Shown here in pieces: positions 13,365 through 20,994 of a stretch of DNA of 64,000 nucleotides. The stretch covers positions 744,001-808,000 of the forward strand of contig CAWBFD010000004.1 of the NCBI GenBank assembly GCA_963788115.1, given 5' to 3'. The notes under the pieces were generated by a model. It did not search any database. It worked only from the letters and a program-made list of their open reading frames with translations, and was not told where the DNA came from. Made by a program: the position numbers and the translations under genes. The first letter of the stretch is position 1, and each line of letters begins with the position of its first letter. This stretch comes from CAWBFD01 sp963788115 (GTDB taxonomy: Bacteria > Actinomycetota > Thermoleophilia > Solirubrobacterales > 70-9).

Positions 13365-13703
13365 ATGAGCGCACGTGCCGCCCGCCGGGTCCTGTTGCGC
13401 CCGGCGCCTCGGCGCGGCGCTCGCGGGCGTGCCCGGAGTCGGATCCACTGGGACAAGCTCGGGCGGGTGGTGATGGTGCTCGCTCTGTTCGTGATCCTCG
13501 TCTCCTACGTCAACCCGGTGGTCGGGTTCATCGACGCCTGGCGCAGCTCGGGCGAGGAGCGGGCGCGGCTGGAGCAGCTGCAGAACGAGCACGCCCGCCT
13601 GCGTGCGCGCGTCCTCAGCCTGGACGACCCGGGCGCGGCCGAGCAGGCCGCCCGCAGGCTCGGCCTCGTGGCCGAGGGCGAGACCTCGTACGTCGTCAAG
13701 TAA
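13365..13703 (+). CDS. FtsB/DivIC-type septum formation initiator protein
   Basis: A 112-residue bitopic membrane protein of the FtsB/DivIC family that joins the divisome through FtsL- and FtsQ-like partners. It has an arginine-rich cytoplasmic N-terminus (residues 1-25), one membrane helix (about 34-52, VVMVLALFVILVSYVNPVV), then an outside coiled coil (about 60-82, 'ERARLEQLQNEHARLRARV') and the short family tail 'DDPGAAEQAARRLGLVAEGE'. Direct placement after eno is the classic position for this gene in Actinomycetota. Downstream lies the first copy of the 45-bp palindrome. Confidence 0.88.
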   Translation: MSARAARRVLLRPAPRRGARGRARSRIHWDKLGRVVMVLALFVILVSYVNPVVGFIDAWRSSGEERARLEQLQNEHARLRARVLSLDDPGAAEQAARRLGLVAEGETSYVVK

Positions 13704-13721
13704 CGCGCGAGACATTCCCGG

Positions 13722-13766
13722 CGATGGCCGAGTTACGCCATCAATGGCAGATCAACTCGGCCATCG
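13722..13766. repeat. 45-bp nested palindrome, copy 1
   Basis: Outer arms CGATGGCCGAGTT (13722-13734) and AACTCGGCCATCG (13754-13766) are perfect inverted complements of 13 bases. Inside is a second stem, GCCAT (13737-13741) and ATGGC (13744-13748), with a 2-base loop. It lies in the 85-base gap between the ftsB-like gene and the first glycan membrane gene. It shares length and arm sequence with copies at 33157 and 59386. There is no T-run, so it is not an ordinary terminator. Confidence 0.9.
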
Positions 13767-13788
13767 GGGCTGGGCGGAAGGTTGAGGC

Positions 13789-15816
13789 GTGAGTCCCGAG
13801 CGGACGCTCTCCGTGGGCGCCTACCTGGTCGGGGTGGCCGAGCTGGCGCTGATCGTGGTCCCGCTCGCATGGGCCGCGTACCGGGTACGGGCCCTCGCCG
13901 TGCCCGGGTGGGACAGCGCTCCGGCACGGCTGGTCGAGGTGGTGCTGGGGCTGGCCGCGCTCATCTGGCTCTCGGAGCTCCTGGGCTCGTTCGGCGCCTA
14001 CGGGCTGTGGGAGATGGTCGCGGGTTCGCTCGTGATCGCCGCCTTGATCGCCGTCGCCGGGCCGCGCGTGTCGCGGCGCGGAGTGGAGCGGTCGGCGCCG
14101 CCCGCGCCGCGCTCGGACCGGGCAGCCGTGGTGATCGCGGCAGTCGCCTGCGCCGCGGTCACCGCCGGATGGATCGTGCCGACCCTGGGATCGCTGGCCG
14201 CGGGCATGGATCGGGCCGACACGCTCTGGTACCACATGCCGCTGTCGGCGCGCTTCGTCCAGACCGGCTCGCTCGACGAGATCTTCTTCTTCGACCCGAT
14301 CTTCTTCGCTTCGTTCTACCCGGCGAACTCGGAGGTCGTGCACGCCGCGCCGATCCTGGCCTTCGACCGGGACATCGTCTCGCCCGTGCTCAACCTCGGC
14401 CTGCTGGCGCTGGGTCTGCTGGCGAGCTGGTGCATCGGCCGCCCGTACGGCCTCGGCCCACAGGCGCTACTGGGGGGAGCGATCGCCCTCGGCGCCCAGA
14501 TGCTGGTGGAGTTCCAGGCGGGAGAGGCCCTCAACGACATCACCGGGGTGGCGTTCGTGCTCGTGGCGGTGGCGATCCTCGTGAACGGCCACGCTGCCCG
14601 CCGGATCGCTCCCGCCGCGGCCGCCGGCGCGTTGACCCAGCCGGAGGAGCCGATCACCCGCCGCGCGATCCCGTGGGCCCCGCTGGCAATCGCCGGCATC
14701 GCCGCCGGTCTCGCCGCGGGGACCAAGTTCTCGTTCCTCGCCCCGGTGGCGGCTCTCACCCTGGGGGTGATCGCGATCGCACCCTCAGGCAGGCGCCTGC
14801 CCGTTGCCGCGGTCTGGATCGTCCCGATGGTCGTCGCCGGCGCCTACTGGTACGTCCGCAACTGGGCCGCGGTCGGCAACCCGCTGCCTCAGATCAGCTC
14901 GGTGGGGCCGATCGACCTGCCGGCGCCCGACCGGACGCTCGAGCTGCGACCCGGGTTCTCGGTCGCGCACTACTGGAACGAGCCCACGGTCTGGCGGGAG
15001 GAGTTCGCGCCCATGCTGCGCGAGTCGTTCGGGGAGCTGTGGCCGGCGACGCTGCTCGCGACCCTGGCCGCCGGGGTGTATGCGCTCTGGCATCGCGGCG
15101 AGCCGGTCCTGCGCATGCTCGGCGCGATCGTCCTGTTCACGGCGGTCGCCTACCTGTTCACACCGCTCACGGCCGCGGGCGAGGAGGGGGACCCCATCGC
15201 GTTCGAGTGGAATGTCCGCTACCTGGCGCCTGCGATCGGCATCGGCCTGGCGATCCTGCCGTGTCTGCCCGCGCTGCGGTCGAGCCGATCGCGACGCGTC
15301 TGGACGACGCTCGGGATGGCGCTGCTGCTCGGCGGGACCGTGGCGTCGCTGGTCCAGTGGCAGCAGGGGCACGTTAAGGGGGCGGTCGCCGGTGGGGTTG
15401 CGGTGATCGCCGGGTTCGCGCTCGCCGGCTTGCTGCGCTCCCGTGGCGTGATCGGATCCGCAGGGCCGCCGCGGTGGCAGCTCGGGCTCGCCGCCGCGGC
15501 CGTCGTCGGCGTCATCGCCACCGGGTTCGCCGAGCAGCGCCACTACCTCGAGCACCGCTACGAGGACAGCGGGCACAGCCTCGGGCTCACTGGGCGCGTT
15601 CCGGTGGGCGCGCGACCTCCGCGATGCGCGGATCGCGATCGGGGGGATCCGCGGCGTCTTCAACCAGTACCCCTTCTACGGCACCGACCTTTCCAACCAC
15701 GTCCAGTGGCTGGGGTACAGGGGCGAGCACGATGCCTGGTTGCGGATACCCGATTGCGAGCGCTGGCGGCAGGCGATCGACGGCGGCGGGTACGACTACG
15801 TCGTCACCACCTATGA
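13789..15816 (+). CDS. Multi-membrane glycosyltransferase-like protein, frame broken near its 3' end
   Basis: The intact frame reads about 601 residues of a large polytopic membrane protein (about a dozen hydrophobic helices) and then about 74 arginine/proline-rich residues that look like a wrong frame. Removing one G from the run at 15592-15594 restores 'GAFRWARDLRDARIAIGG' and continues to the stop at 16054, giving about 754 residues. The first outside loop carries acidic residues ('GMDRADTLWYHMPLSARF', 'FFDPIFFASFYPANSE'), as in GT-C-fold transferases that use lipid-linked sugars; this function is inference from layout. GTG start. It begins the surface-glycan cluster and is followed 5 bases after 16054 by a second protein of the same style. 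Confidence 0.7.
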   Translation: MSPERTLSVGAYLVGVAELALIVVPLAWAAYRVRALAVPGWDSAPARLVEVVLGLAALIWLSELLGSFGAYGLWEMVAGSLVIAALIAVAGPRVSRRGVERSAPPAPRSDRAAVVIAAVACAAVTAGWIVPTLGSLAAGMDRADTLWYHMPLSARFVQTGSLDEIFFFDPIFFASFYPANSEVVHAAPILAFDRDIVSPVLNLGLLALGLLASWCIGRPYGLGPQALLGGAIALGAQMLVEFQAGEALNDITGVAFVLVAVAILVNGHAARRIAPAAAAGALTQPEEPITRRAIPWAPLAIAGIAAGLAAGTKFSFLAPVAALTLGVIAIAPSGRRLPVAAVWIVPMVVAGAYWYVRNWAAVGNPLPQISSVGPIDLPAPDRTLELRPGFSVAHYWNEPTVWREEFAPMLRESFGELWPATLLATLAAGVYALWHRGEPVLRMLGAIVLFTAVAYLFTPLTAAGEEGDPIAFEWNVRYLAPAIGIGLAILPCLPALRSSRSRRVWTTLGMALLLGGTVASLVQWQQGHVKGAVAGGVAVIAGFALAGLLRSRGVIGSAGPPRWQLGLAAAAVVGVIATGFAEQRHYLEHRYEDSGHSLGLTGRVPVGARPPRCADRDRGDPRRLQPVPLLRHRPFQPRPVAGVQGRARCLVADTRLRALAAGDRRRRVRLRRHHL

Positions 15817-16054
15817 CCCGTTCGTCCCCGGGCGCCTTACCGACACGAAGGAGGCGCTCTGGACGCGGCGGGATCCGGCGACCCGGGAGATCCTCGATGA
15901 CGGCCCGGTCAGCGTCTTCGAGGTCACAGGCCCGATGGACCCGAGCGGCTGTGACGGACTGCCGAGGCTGAGCCGGGCCGAGCTCGACGGCGAGTCGGTG
16001 AACGCGAAGCCGTTCGCGAACCAGCCCCCCGGCACGGGGCCGCGCGAGGGCTGA
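15593..16054 (+). pseudogene. C-terminal piece of the frameshifted membrane protein
   Basis: From 15593 the frame continues the previous protein sensibly: 'GVFNQYPFYGTDLSNHVQWL', 'DYVVTTYDPFVPGRLTDTKE', then 'VSVFEVTGPMDPSGCDG', ending at TGA 16052-16054. This is a soluble C-terminal part, likely outside the cell. It has no proper start of its own (the internal TTG at 15740 leaves a stump). I read it as the last third of the preceding gene, separated by a single-base insertion. Either a sequencing error or a recent mutation. Confidence 0.7.
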
Positions 16055-16059
16055 CCCCG

Positions 16060-18411
16060 ATGCTCTCGATCCTGCTAGTCGCGCTCGTGATCATCGTCGC
16101 GGCTCTCCTCGCCGGAACCGGGCTGCTGGCCCTGCTGGACGAGCGTCGCCCGAACTGGCTCGCCGGGGCGATCGGCCTCGCGGCGCTGACGGCGGCGGCG
16201 CCGCTCCTGATCCGCCTCCCCGGCAGGGCGGTGACGGCCGCCGTCATTCTCGGCCTCGCGCTCGCGGCGGCGGCCGTTCATGCGTGGAGGGCGAGGGACG
16301 CCAGCCACCGTCCTGCAGGTTTGGTGGTGGCGCTGTCCACCGTCGCGATCGTGATCGGCGCCGCCTGCCTCCCGTTCCTGTTCAACGAGGAGGTCGGCGT
16401 CCTCGGCGAGGGGATCTACACGAACGATCAGGCGGCGCAGCTCTACTGGGCCGAATGGCTCCAGACCGGGTTCGGGTCGGAGCCTGCCGCGGTCAGCTTC
16501 GGCTATCCGACGGGCCCGCAGTCGGTGGTGGCCGTCGTCGCGGAGGCGACCGGCACCGAGCTCGACGACGCCTTCAACGGCCTGCTGGTCGCGATCCCGG
16601 CCCTGGCCGCGCTGGCAGCCCTGGCCGCGCTTTCCGAGCTGCCGCCGGTGCGGCGGGTGGCGGCCGCGGCCCTCGTCGGGTTGCCCTATCTCGGCGCCTC
16701 GTTCCTCGCGCAGAGCGCGTTCAAGGAGACCGGGATGGCGCTGTTCGTGCTTGCGTTCGCGATCGCGCTCCAGGCCTCTCCCTACGCCACCGGCCACCAG
16801 GCCTGGTCGGGCGCGGCGCTCGGACACAGGGCGGCCCCCGGGGCGATCCTGATCCTCGCGGCGGGCGCCGTGCTCACCTACAGCGTGCCCGGCCTCGTCT
16901 GGTTCGCGGTGGCGCTGCCGGTCTGGCTCGTGCTCGAGCGTTGGCTCGCCCGGCGACCGCTGCCGATCGAGGATGCCCCCGCCGTGATCGCCCGCCACCG
17001 CGCGGCGCTCGCGGTGCTCACGGTCGCCGTGGTCGTCGTTGCCGTCCTCGTGGCCGGTCCCGTGACGAACTTCGTCTCGAGGATCGGCGACATCCAGGAG
17101 TCCACCGGCCGCCTGTCCTCGCCCGTGTTCCCGGGGGAGGCGCTCGGGATCTGGCCCGAGGGCAACTTCCAGATCGTGCGCGGCGACGTCGACTGGGCGA
17201 TTCCGGCCACGCTCCTGGGCGCGATCGCGGCCGTCGCCGGTGCACTGATTGCGCTGCGCAAGCGCCAGTACGCCCTGCTCTCGGTGCTCGGGGCCGCGGC
17301 GGTCATCTACCTGGGCGCCCGTGCCTTCGCCAGCATCTACGTCGACGCCAAGGCGCTGGCGGTGATGGCGCCGCTGGTGATGCTGGTCGGCCTCGGGGCG
17401 CTCCTGGCACCCGCCGCAGCCGGCGGTCGGGCGGCGGTCGCCCGCCTGGTCCTCGGCGCGGTCGTCGCGGTCGCCGCGGGGCTATCGACCCTGGTGGCGC
17501 TCCGGGACGCCCCCGTCGGCTTCGACGGCCGCGGGGCCGAGCTCGAGTCGCTCGCCGATCGCATCAGGGGCGAATCGCTGGTGTTCCTCGGGGTCGACCG
17601 CTTCGCCGGCTACTGGCTACGGGGGACCGAGGTCGCGAGCCCGGGCGGCTATGTGCCGCCCGATGTCCCGGCGCGCCCGCAGAAGGTCTGGCAACAGGGC
17701 CTGGCGATGGATCTCGACACGCTCGAGCCGCGGATGCTCGATCGGTTCGACTACGCGATCACGACGAGCGCCGCCTACCAGTCGACCCCGCCCCCCAACC
17801 TGACCGAGGTCGCTCGAACGGACTCGTACGTGCTCTGGCGACGCCGGGGAGAGACACCCCCGCTGCGCGTGCTGGAGCCAAGCGGCGATCCCGGGCGCCT
17901 GCTCCGATGCGCGGGCGGGTCGCGCGCGGGCCTGGTCTCGCGGGTGCGCTCGGCGACCGTCCTTCCGACCCCGGAGGTGGGGCGGGCCGAGCGCTGGAGC
18001 CGCCCGTCGCCGATGCTCGCCCCGGAGACGGCCGAGCAGGCCCTCGACCTGGCTTCGGGCCGCTGGCAGCTCTCGCTCCAGTACCACAGCCAGGTCCCGC
18101 TCACCGTCCGGGCGCCGGGGCTCGAGGTCGAGCTGCCGCCGTCGCTCGTCGGCATGTACCTGACGGAGCAGGGGGGGAGCGCGTTCTGGTCGGCTGGGGA
18201 GTTCGAGGTCGACGGCGGCGGACCGGTGACGATCACGGTCAGCGCGGAGGAGCCGAGCGGGCTGCAGGAAGCGCTCGGGGTCGAGCGCCGGACCTGGCTC
18301 GGCTCGGTGGCTGCGACCCGCGTCGATCCGCTCAGCGATCCGCCGCGTCCGGTGGCCCCCGCCGCGGCCTGCGATGCCTACCTCGACCACGCGGTGAAGG
18401 CAAGCCCATGA
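16060..18411 (+). CDS. Large multi-membrane protein of the glycan cluster (GT-C-like layout)
   Basis: A 783-residue protein with many hydrophobic helices in its first 480 residues and a soluble C-terminal domain of about 290 residues. The first long outside loop contains 'GEGIYTNDQAAQLYWAEWLQ', an acidic motif placed as in GT-C transferases. The soluble part shows 'DRFDYAITTSAAYQSTPPPN' and a beta-rich end ('LSLQYHSQVPLTVRAPGLEV'), which parallels the C-terminus of the preceding protein ('YDYVVTTYDPF'). The two are probably paralogues acting on the same glycan. It starts 5 bases after the previous stop, and its TGA overlaps the ATG of the next gene (ATGA). I do not recognise a named family; enzymatic role is inference. 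Confidence 0.7.
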   Translation: MLSILLVALVIIVAALLAGTGLLALLDERRPNWLAGAIGLAALTAAAPLLIRLPGRAVTAAVILGLALAAAAVHAWRARDASHRPAGLVVALSTVAIVIGAACLPFLFNEEVGVLGEGIYTNDQAAQLYWAEWLQTGFGSEPAAVSFGYPTGPQSVVAVVAEATGTELDDAFNGLLVAIPALAALAALAALSELPPVRRVAAAALVGLPYLGASFLAQSAFKETGMALFVLAFAIALQASPYATGHQAWSGAALGHRAAPGAILILAAGAVLTYSVPGLVWFAVALPVWLVLERWLARRPLPIEDAPAVIARHRAALAVLTVAVVVVAVLVAGPVTNFVSRIGDIQESTGRLSSPVFPGEALGIWPEGNFQIVRGDVDWAIPATLLGAIAAVAGALIALRKRQYALLSVLGAAAVIYLGARAFASIYVDAKALAVMAPLVMLVGLGALLAPAAAGGRAAVARLVLGAVVAVAAGLSTLVALRDAPVGFDGRGAELESLADRIRGESLVFLGVDRFAGYWLRGTEVASPGGYVPPDVPARPQKVWQQGLAMDLDTLEPRMLDRFDYAITTSAAYQSTPPPNLTEVARTDSYVLWRRRGETPPLRVLEPSGDPGRLLRCAGGSRAGLVSRVRSATVLPTPEVGRAERWSRPSPMLAPETAEQALDLASGRWQLSLQYHSQVPLTVRAPGLEVELPPSLVGMYLTEQGGSAFWSAGEFEVDGGGPVTITVSAEEPSGLQEALGVERRTWLGSVAATRVDPLSDPPRPVAPAAACDAYLDHAVKASP

Positions 18412-20030
18412 GTGAGCGAGTCACTAAACAGCACGAGCCTCACCCGTCGGGGCTTCGCCCCTCTGCGCCGGGTCACAGGATCCTGTTCATCACCTCGAAC
18501 GGCGTGGGCATGGGACATCTCACCCGCTCGCTGGCGATCGCCCGCCGCCTCGACGCCTCGTTCCAGCCGCTGGTGATCACCCTCTCGGGCGCCGCCCCCG
18601 TCGTGCGCGAGTTGGGCTTTCCGGTGGAGTACGTCGCCTCGCACACAACCCCGACCGCGGGCAGCGACCTGCGCTGGGAGCGACGGCTCCGGGGACGCGT
18701 GCGAGCGGCGATCGCCGAGGCGCGACCCAGCGTGGCGATCTTCGACGGCGTCCAGCCCTACCCCCGCATGCTGGAGGCGATCGCGACGGCGCCCGAGATG
18801 ACGCGCGTCTGGTGCCGGCGCGCGCTGTGGCGCCCCGGTGCCAACCGAGGCGCGATCGAGCGGGAGTCGAGGTTCGACGCGGTCCTCGAGCCGGGCGAGC
18901 TCGCCGCCGCGCGCGACCGCGGAGCGACGGTGTCCCGGCGAGCGCGCGCGCACGTCGTCGATCCGATCGTGTTCTGCGACGAGGGCGAGCTGCTCCCGCG
19001 CGAGCAGGCGGAGCGCGAGCTGGGCCTCGAGCCGGGAAGGCTCAACGTGCTGGTCCATCTCGGCCAGGGCCCGGAGCTGCGGGGCGCCCTGGAGCGCTGC
19101 CTGAGCCATCTGGCGAAGCGGCCCGAGGCTCAGGTGGCCGCGACCCGTTCGGCGATCGCCGAGGTGGAGTCCGCTCCCGAGGGGATCGTGCACCTGCACT
19201 CGAGCTACCCGATGAGCCGCTACTACCGGGCCTTCGACCTGGCGGTGTCTGCGGCGGGCTACAACGCTTACCACGAGTTGATCCGGTTCCGGGTGCCGAC
19301 GCTGTTCGTGGCGATGCCTCGCGAAACTGACGACCAGCCGGCTCGCGCCGCATATGCGCGGGAGTCCGGGGTGGGTCTGGGCCTCGAGGACCCCGGCTCA
19401 TCCGAGCTCGAGTCGCTCCTCGACCGCATGCTCGACGCCGGGACGCGCGAGGCGATCAGCGCGCGCCTCGCCACGTTGGAGGCTCCGAACGGCGCCGGGG
19501 AGGCGGCGGCCTGGGTGGCGGAGCTCGCCGCGGAGCGCCCCGCGCGGGGGCCGGGCGGACGCCGCGGAGCGCTCTCCGGGCTCGTCCCGTCGCCGGGTCG
19601 GGTCAAGGCGGGGATCGCGTTCGCCGCGCAGACGGTCCGGCGCCCCCCGGCGCGCACCGTCGTCCTTGCTTTGCGCGTCGATCCCGCGGAGCTGGAGCAC
19701 GCGCTGCCACACGCCCTTCGCGATACCCCCGATCCGCCCGAACGAGTGCTGGTGATCACCGACTGCCTCAACTTCGGCGCGCTGCGGCAGGCCGGCGTCG
19801 GCTACGAGCAGATCCCGGCGCAGGGCGAGCTGCAGCCAAGGCTTGCCAGCGGCAGCTACGACGAGTTCGTCCGCAGGCGGCTCGGGCTCATCCTGGCCGA
19901 GCGTCCGGCGCCGCGGCGGGTGCTGGCGATCGGTGGCGTCGATCCCGCGCTGGTTGAGCTGGCCATGGCTTCCCCGAGGGCGCGCCGCAGGCTCTTGGGC
20001 GCCCAACCGCCCGCTACCCTGAGCCGTTGA
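18408..20030 (+). CDS. MurG-like (GT28/GT-B) glycosyltransferase with repeat-derived N-terminus
   Basis: A 540-residue protein. Residues about 24-40 ('ILFITSNGVGMGHLTRSLAI') are the N-terminal nucleotide-sugar transferase signature G-x-G-x-x-H of GT-B enzymes. The second Rossmann half has 'LNVLVHLGQGPE' and the donor-binding stretch 'FDLAVSAAGYNAYHELIRFR' with 'PTLFVAMPRETDDQPARA'. The last 120 residues are an extra domain of unknown use. Residues about 12-22 (HPSGLRPSAPG) are encoded by an inverted copy of the 60-bp hairpin repeat. ATG overlaps the preceding stop (ATGA), and no other start exists between the repeat and the catalytic domain. Likely transfers a sugar in surface glycan synthesis. 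Confidence 0.8.
   Translation: MSERVTKQHEPHPSGLRPSAPGHRILFITSNGVGMGHLTRSLAIARRLDASFQPLVITLSGAAPVVRELGFPVEYVASHTTPTAGSDLRWERRLRGRVRAAIAEARPSVAIFDGVQPYPRMLEAIATAPEMTRVWCRRALWRPGANRGAIERESRFDAVLEPGELAAARDRGATVSRRARAHVVDPIVFCDEGELLPREQAERELGLEPGRLNVLVHLGQGPELRGALERCLSHLAKRPEAQVAATRSAIAEVESAPEGIVHLHSSYPMSRYYRAFDLAVSAAGYNAYHELIRFRVPTLFVAMPRETDDQPARAAYARESGVGLGLEDPGSSELESLLDRMLDAGTREAISARLATLEAPNGAGEAAAWVAELAAERPARGPGGRRGALSGLVPSPGRVKAGIAFAAQTVRRPPARTVVLALRVDPAELEHALPHALRDTPDPPERVLVITDCLNFGALRQAGVGYEQIPAQGELQPRLASGSYDEFVRRRLGLILAERPAPRRVLAIGGVDPALVELAMASPRARRRLLGAQPPATLSR
18424..18476 (-). repeat. 60-bp hairpin repeat (family B), copy 1, inside a coding region
   Basis: Read on the minus strand this segment contains CCCGGCGCAGAGGGGC, then GAA, then GCCCC and GACGGGTGAGG. 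It matches the copies at 24157, 27864 and 36519, lacking only the ATTGC spacer after GCCCC. The core hairpin is GGGGC-TTC-GCCCC (18449-18461). It lies in frame inside the glycosyltransferase gene and is translated. Confidence 0.8.
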
Positions 20031-20106
20031 CGCACGTGCCCGAGCAGGGTCGCCGGGCGTGCGCTTGCCGATGGATACCTCGACCGAAGCCACACAGGAG
20101 CGGCCA

Positions 20107-20994
20107 ATGCCGCGACGGCGTCCGTCCGCACGGATTCGGCGCGACAACCGGCCGCCGCCCACGCGCGGCGCCCTGCCGAACCTGGTCGTGATCGGTGCGC
20201 AGAAGTGTGGCACCAGCGGCCTGCACTACCACCTGGGGCTTCATCCGGAGATCCAGATGTCGCGGCCGAAGGAGCTCAACTACTTCGTCAAGGAGGGAAC
20301 CTGGATGCGCGGCATCGACTGGTACGCGCAGCACTTCGATCCCGAGGTCCCGGTCCGCGGCGAGGCCTCGCCCAATTACACGGCCCATCCGTACCGGCGG
20401 GGCGTCGTCCGGCGAATGCAGGCGGTGATCCCGGAGGCGAAGCTGATCTACCTGGTCCGGGATCCGCTGGAGCGGATCGCCGCCCATTGGGTGCACAATT
20501 ACGCCAAGCACCGGGAGAAGGGGGACCTGCGGACCACCGTCAACAACCCTCGCGCCTCGTACGTTACGCGCAGCCGCTACGGGCTGCAGCTGCGCCACTA
20601 TCTGCGCCGCTACCCGCTCGACCAGATCCTGGTCATCGAGCAGGAGGAACTACGGTCCGATCGCGCGAGGACCCTGCGACGGGTGTTCGAGTTCGCGGGC
20701 GTCGATCCCGACTTCGAGCATCCGAGCTTCGCCCGGGAGCAGCATGTGACCGCGGCGAAGTCGCGCGCCTCGAAATTCGCCGTGCGGCTCGAGCGGATGA
20801 GTGACCGCCATCCCCTGCTGGCTCCGGCGGCGAAGCTCTACCTCGGTCTCGACGCCAGGCTCCCGCCCCGGCGGCCGATTGAGCGACCCGACGTCCGGAT
20901 GGTGATCGATGACGAGATCCTCGAGTTGCTGCGGGAGGACGCCCGTCGGTTTCGGGAGCTGACCGGACGCCCGTTCGAGAGCTGGTCGATATGA
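20107..20994 (+). CDS. Sulfotransferase family protein
   Basis: A 295-residue PAPS-dependent sulfotransferase candidate. The 5'-phosphosulfate loop is 'VVIGAQKCGTSGLHYHL' (about residues 25-41) and the 3'-phosphate motif is 'KLIYLVRDPLERIAAHW' (about 116-132). Between them is 'RPKELNYF', whose Lys is typical of heparan N-sulfotransferase-like enzymes. It would sulfate the glycan made by neighbouring genes, using cytoplasmic PAPS. ATG 20107 is chosen because AGGAG (20096-20100) sits 6 bases upstream; in-frame starts at 20059 and 20071 lack such a site. The stop overlaps the next ATG (ATGA). Confidence 0.88.
   Translation: MPRRRPSARIRRDNRPPPTRGALPNLVVIGAQKCGTSGLHYHLGLHPEIQMSRPKELNYFVKEGTWMRGIDWYAQHFDPEVPVRGEASPNYTAHPYRRGVVRRMQAVIPEAKLIYLVRDPLERIAAHWVHNYAKHREKGDLRTTVNNPRASYVTRSRYGLQLRHYLRRYPLDQILVIEQEELRSDRARTLRRVFEFAGVDPDFEHPSFAREQHVTAAKSRASKFAVRLERMSDRHPLLAPAAKLYLGLDARLPPRRPIERPDVRMVIDDEILELLREDARRFRELTGRPFESWSI

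Noticed and set aside
16284..18407. Long plus-strand frame leading into the glycosyltransferase
   Set aside because: It is an out-of-frame reading of the 783-residue membrane protein, with Arg/Gly/Pro-rich composition. The true start is ATG 18408 overlapping the preceding stop.
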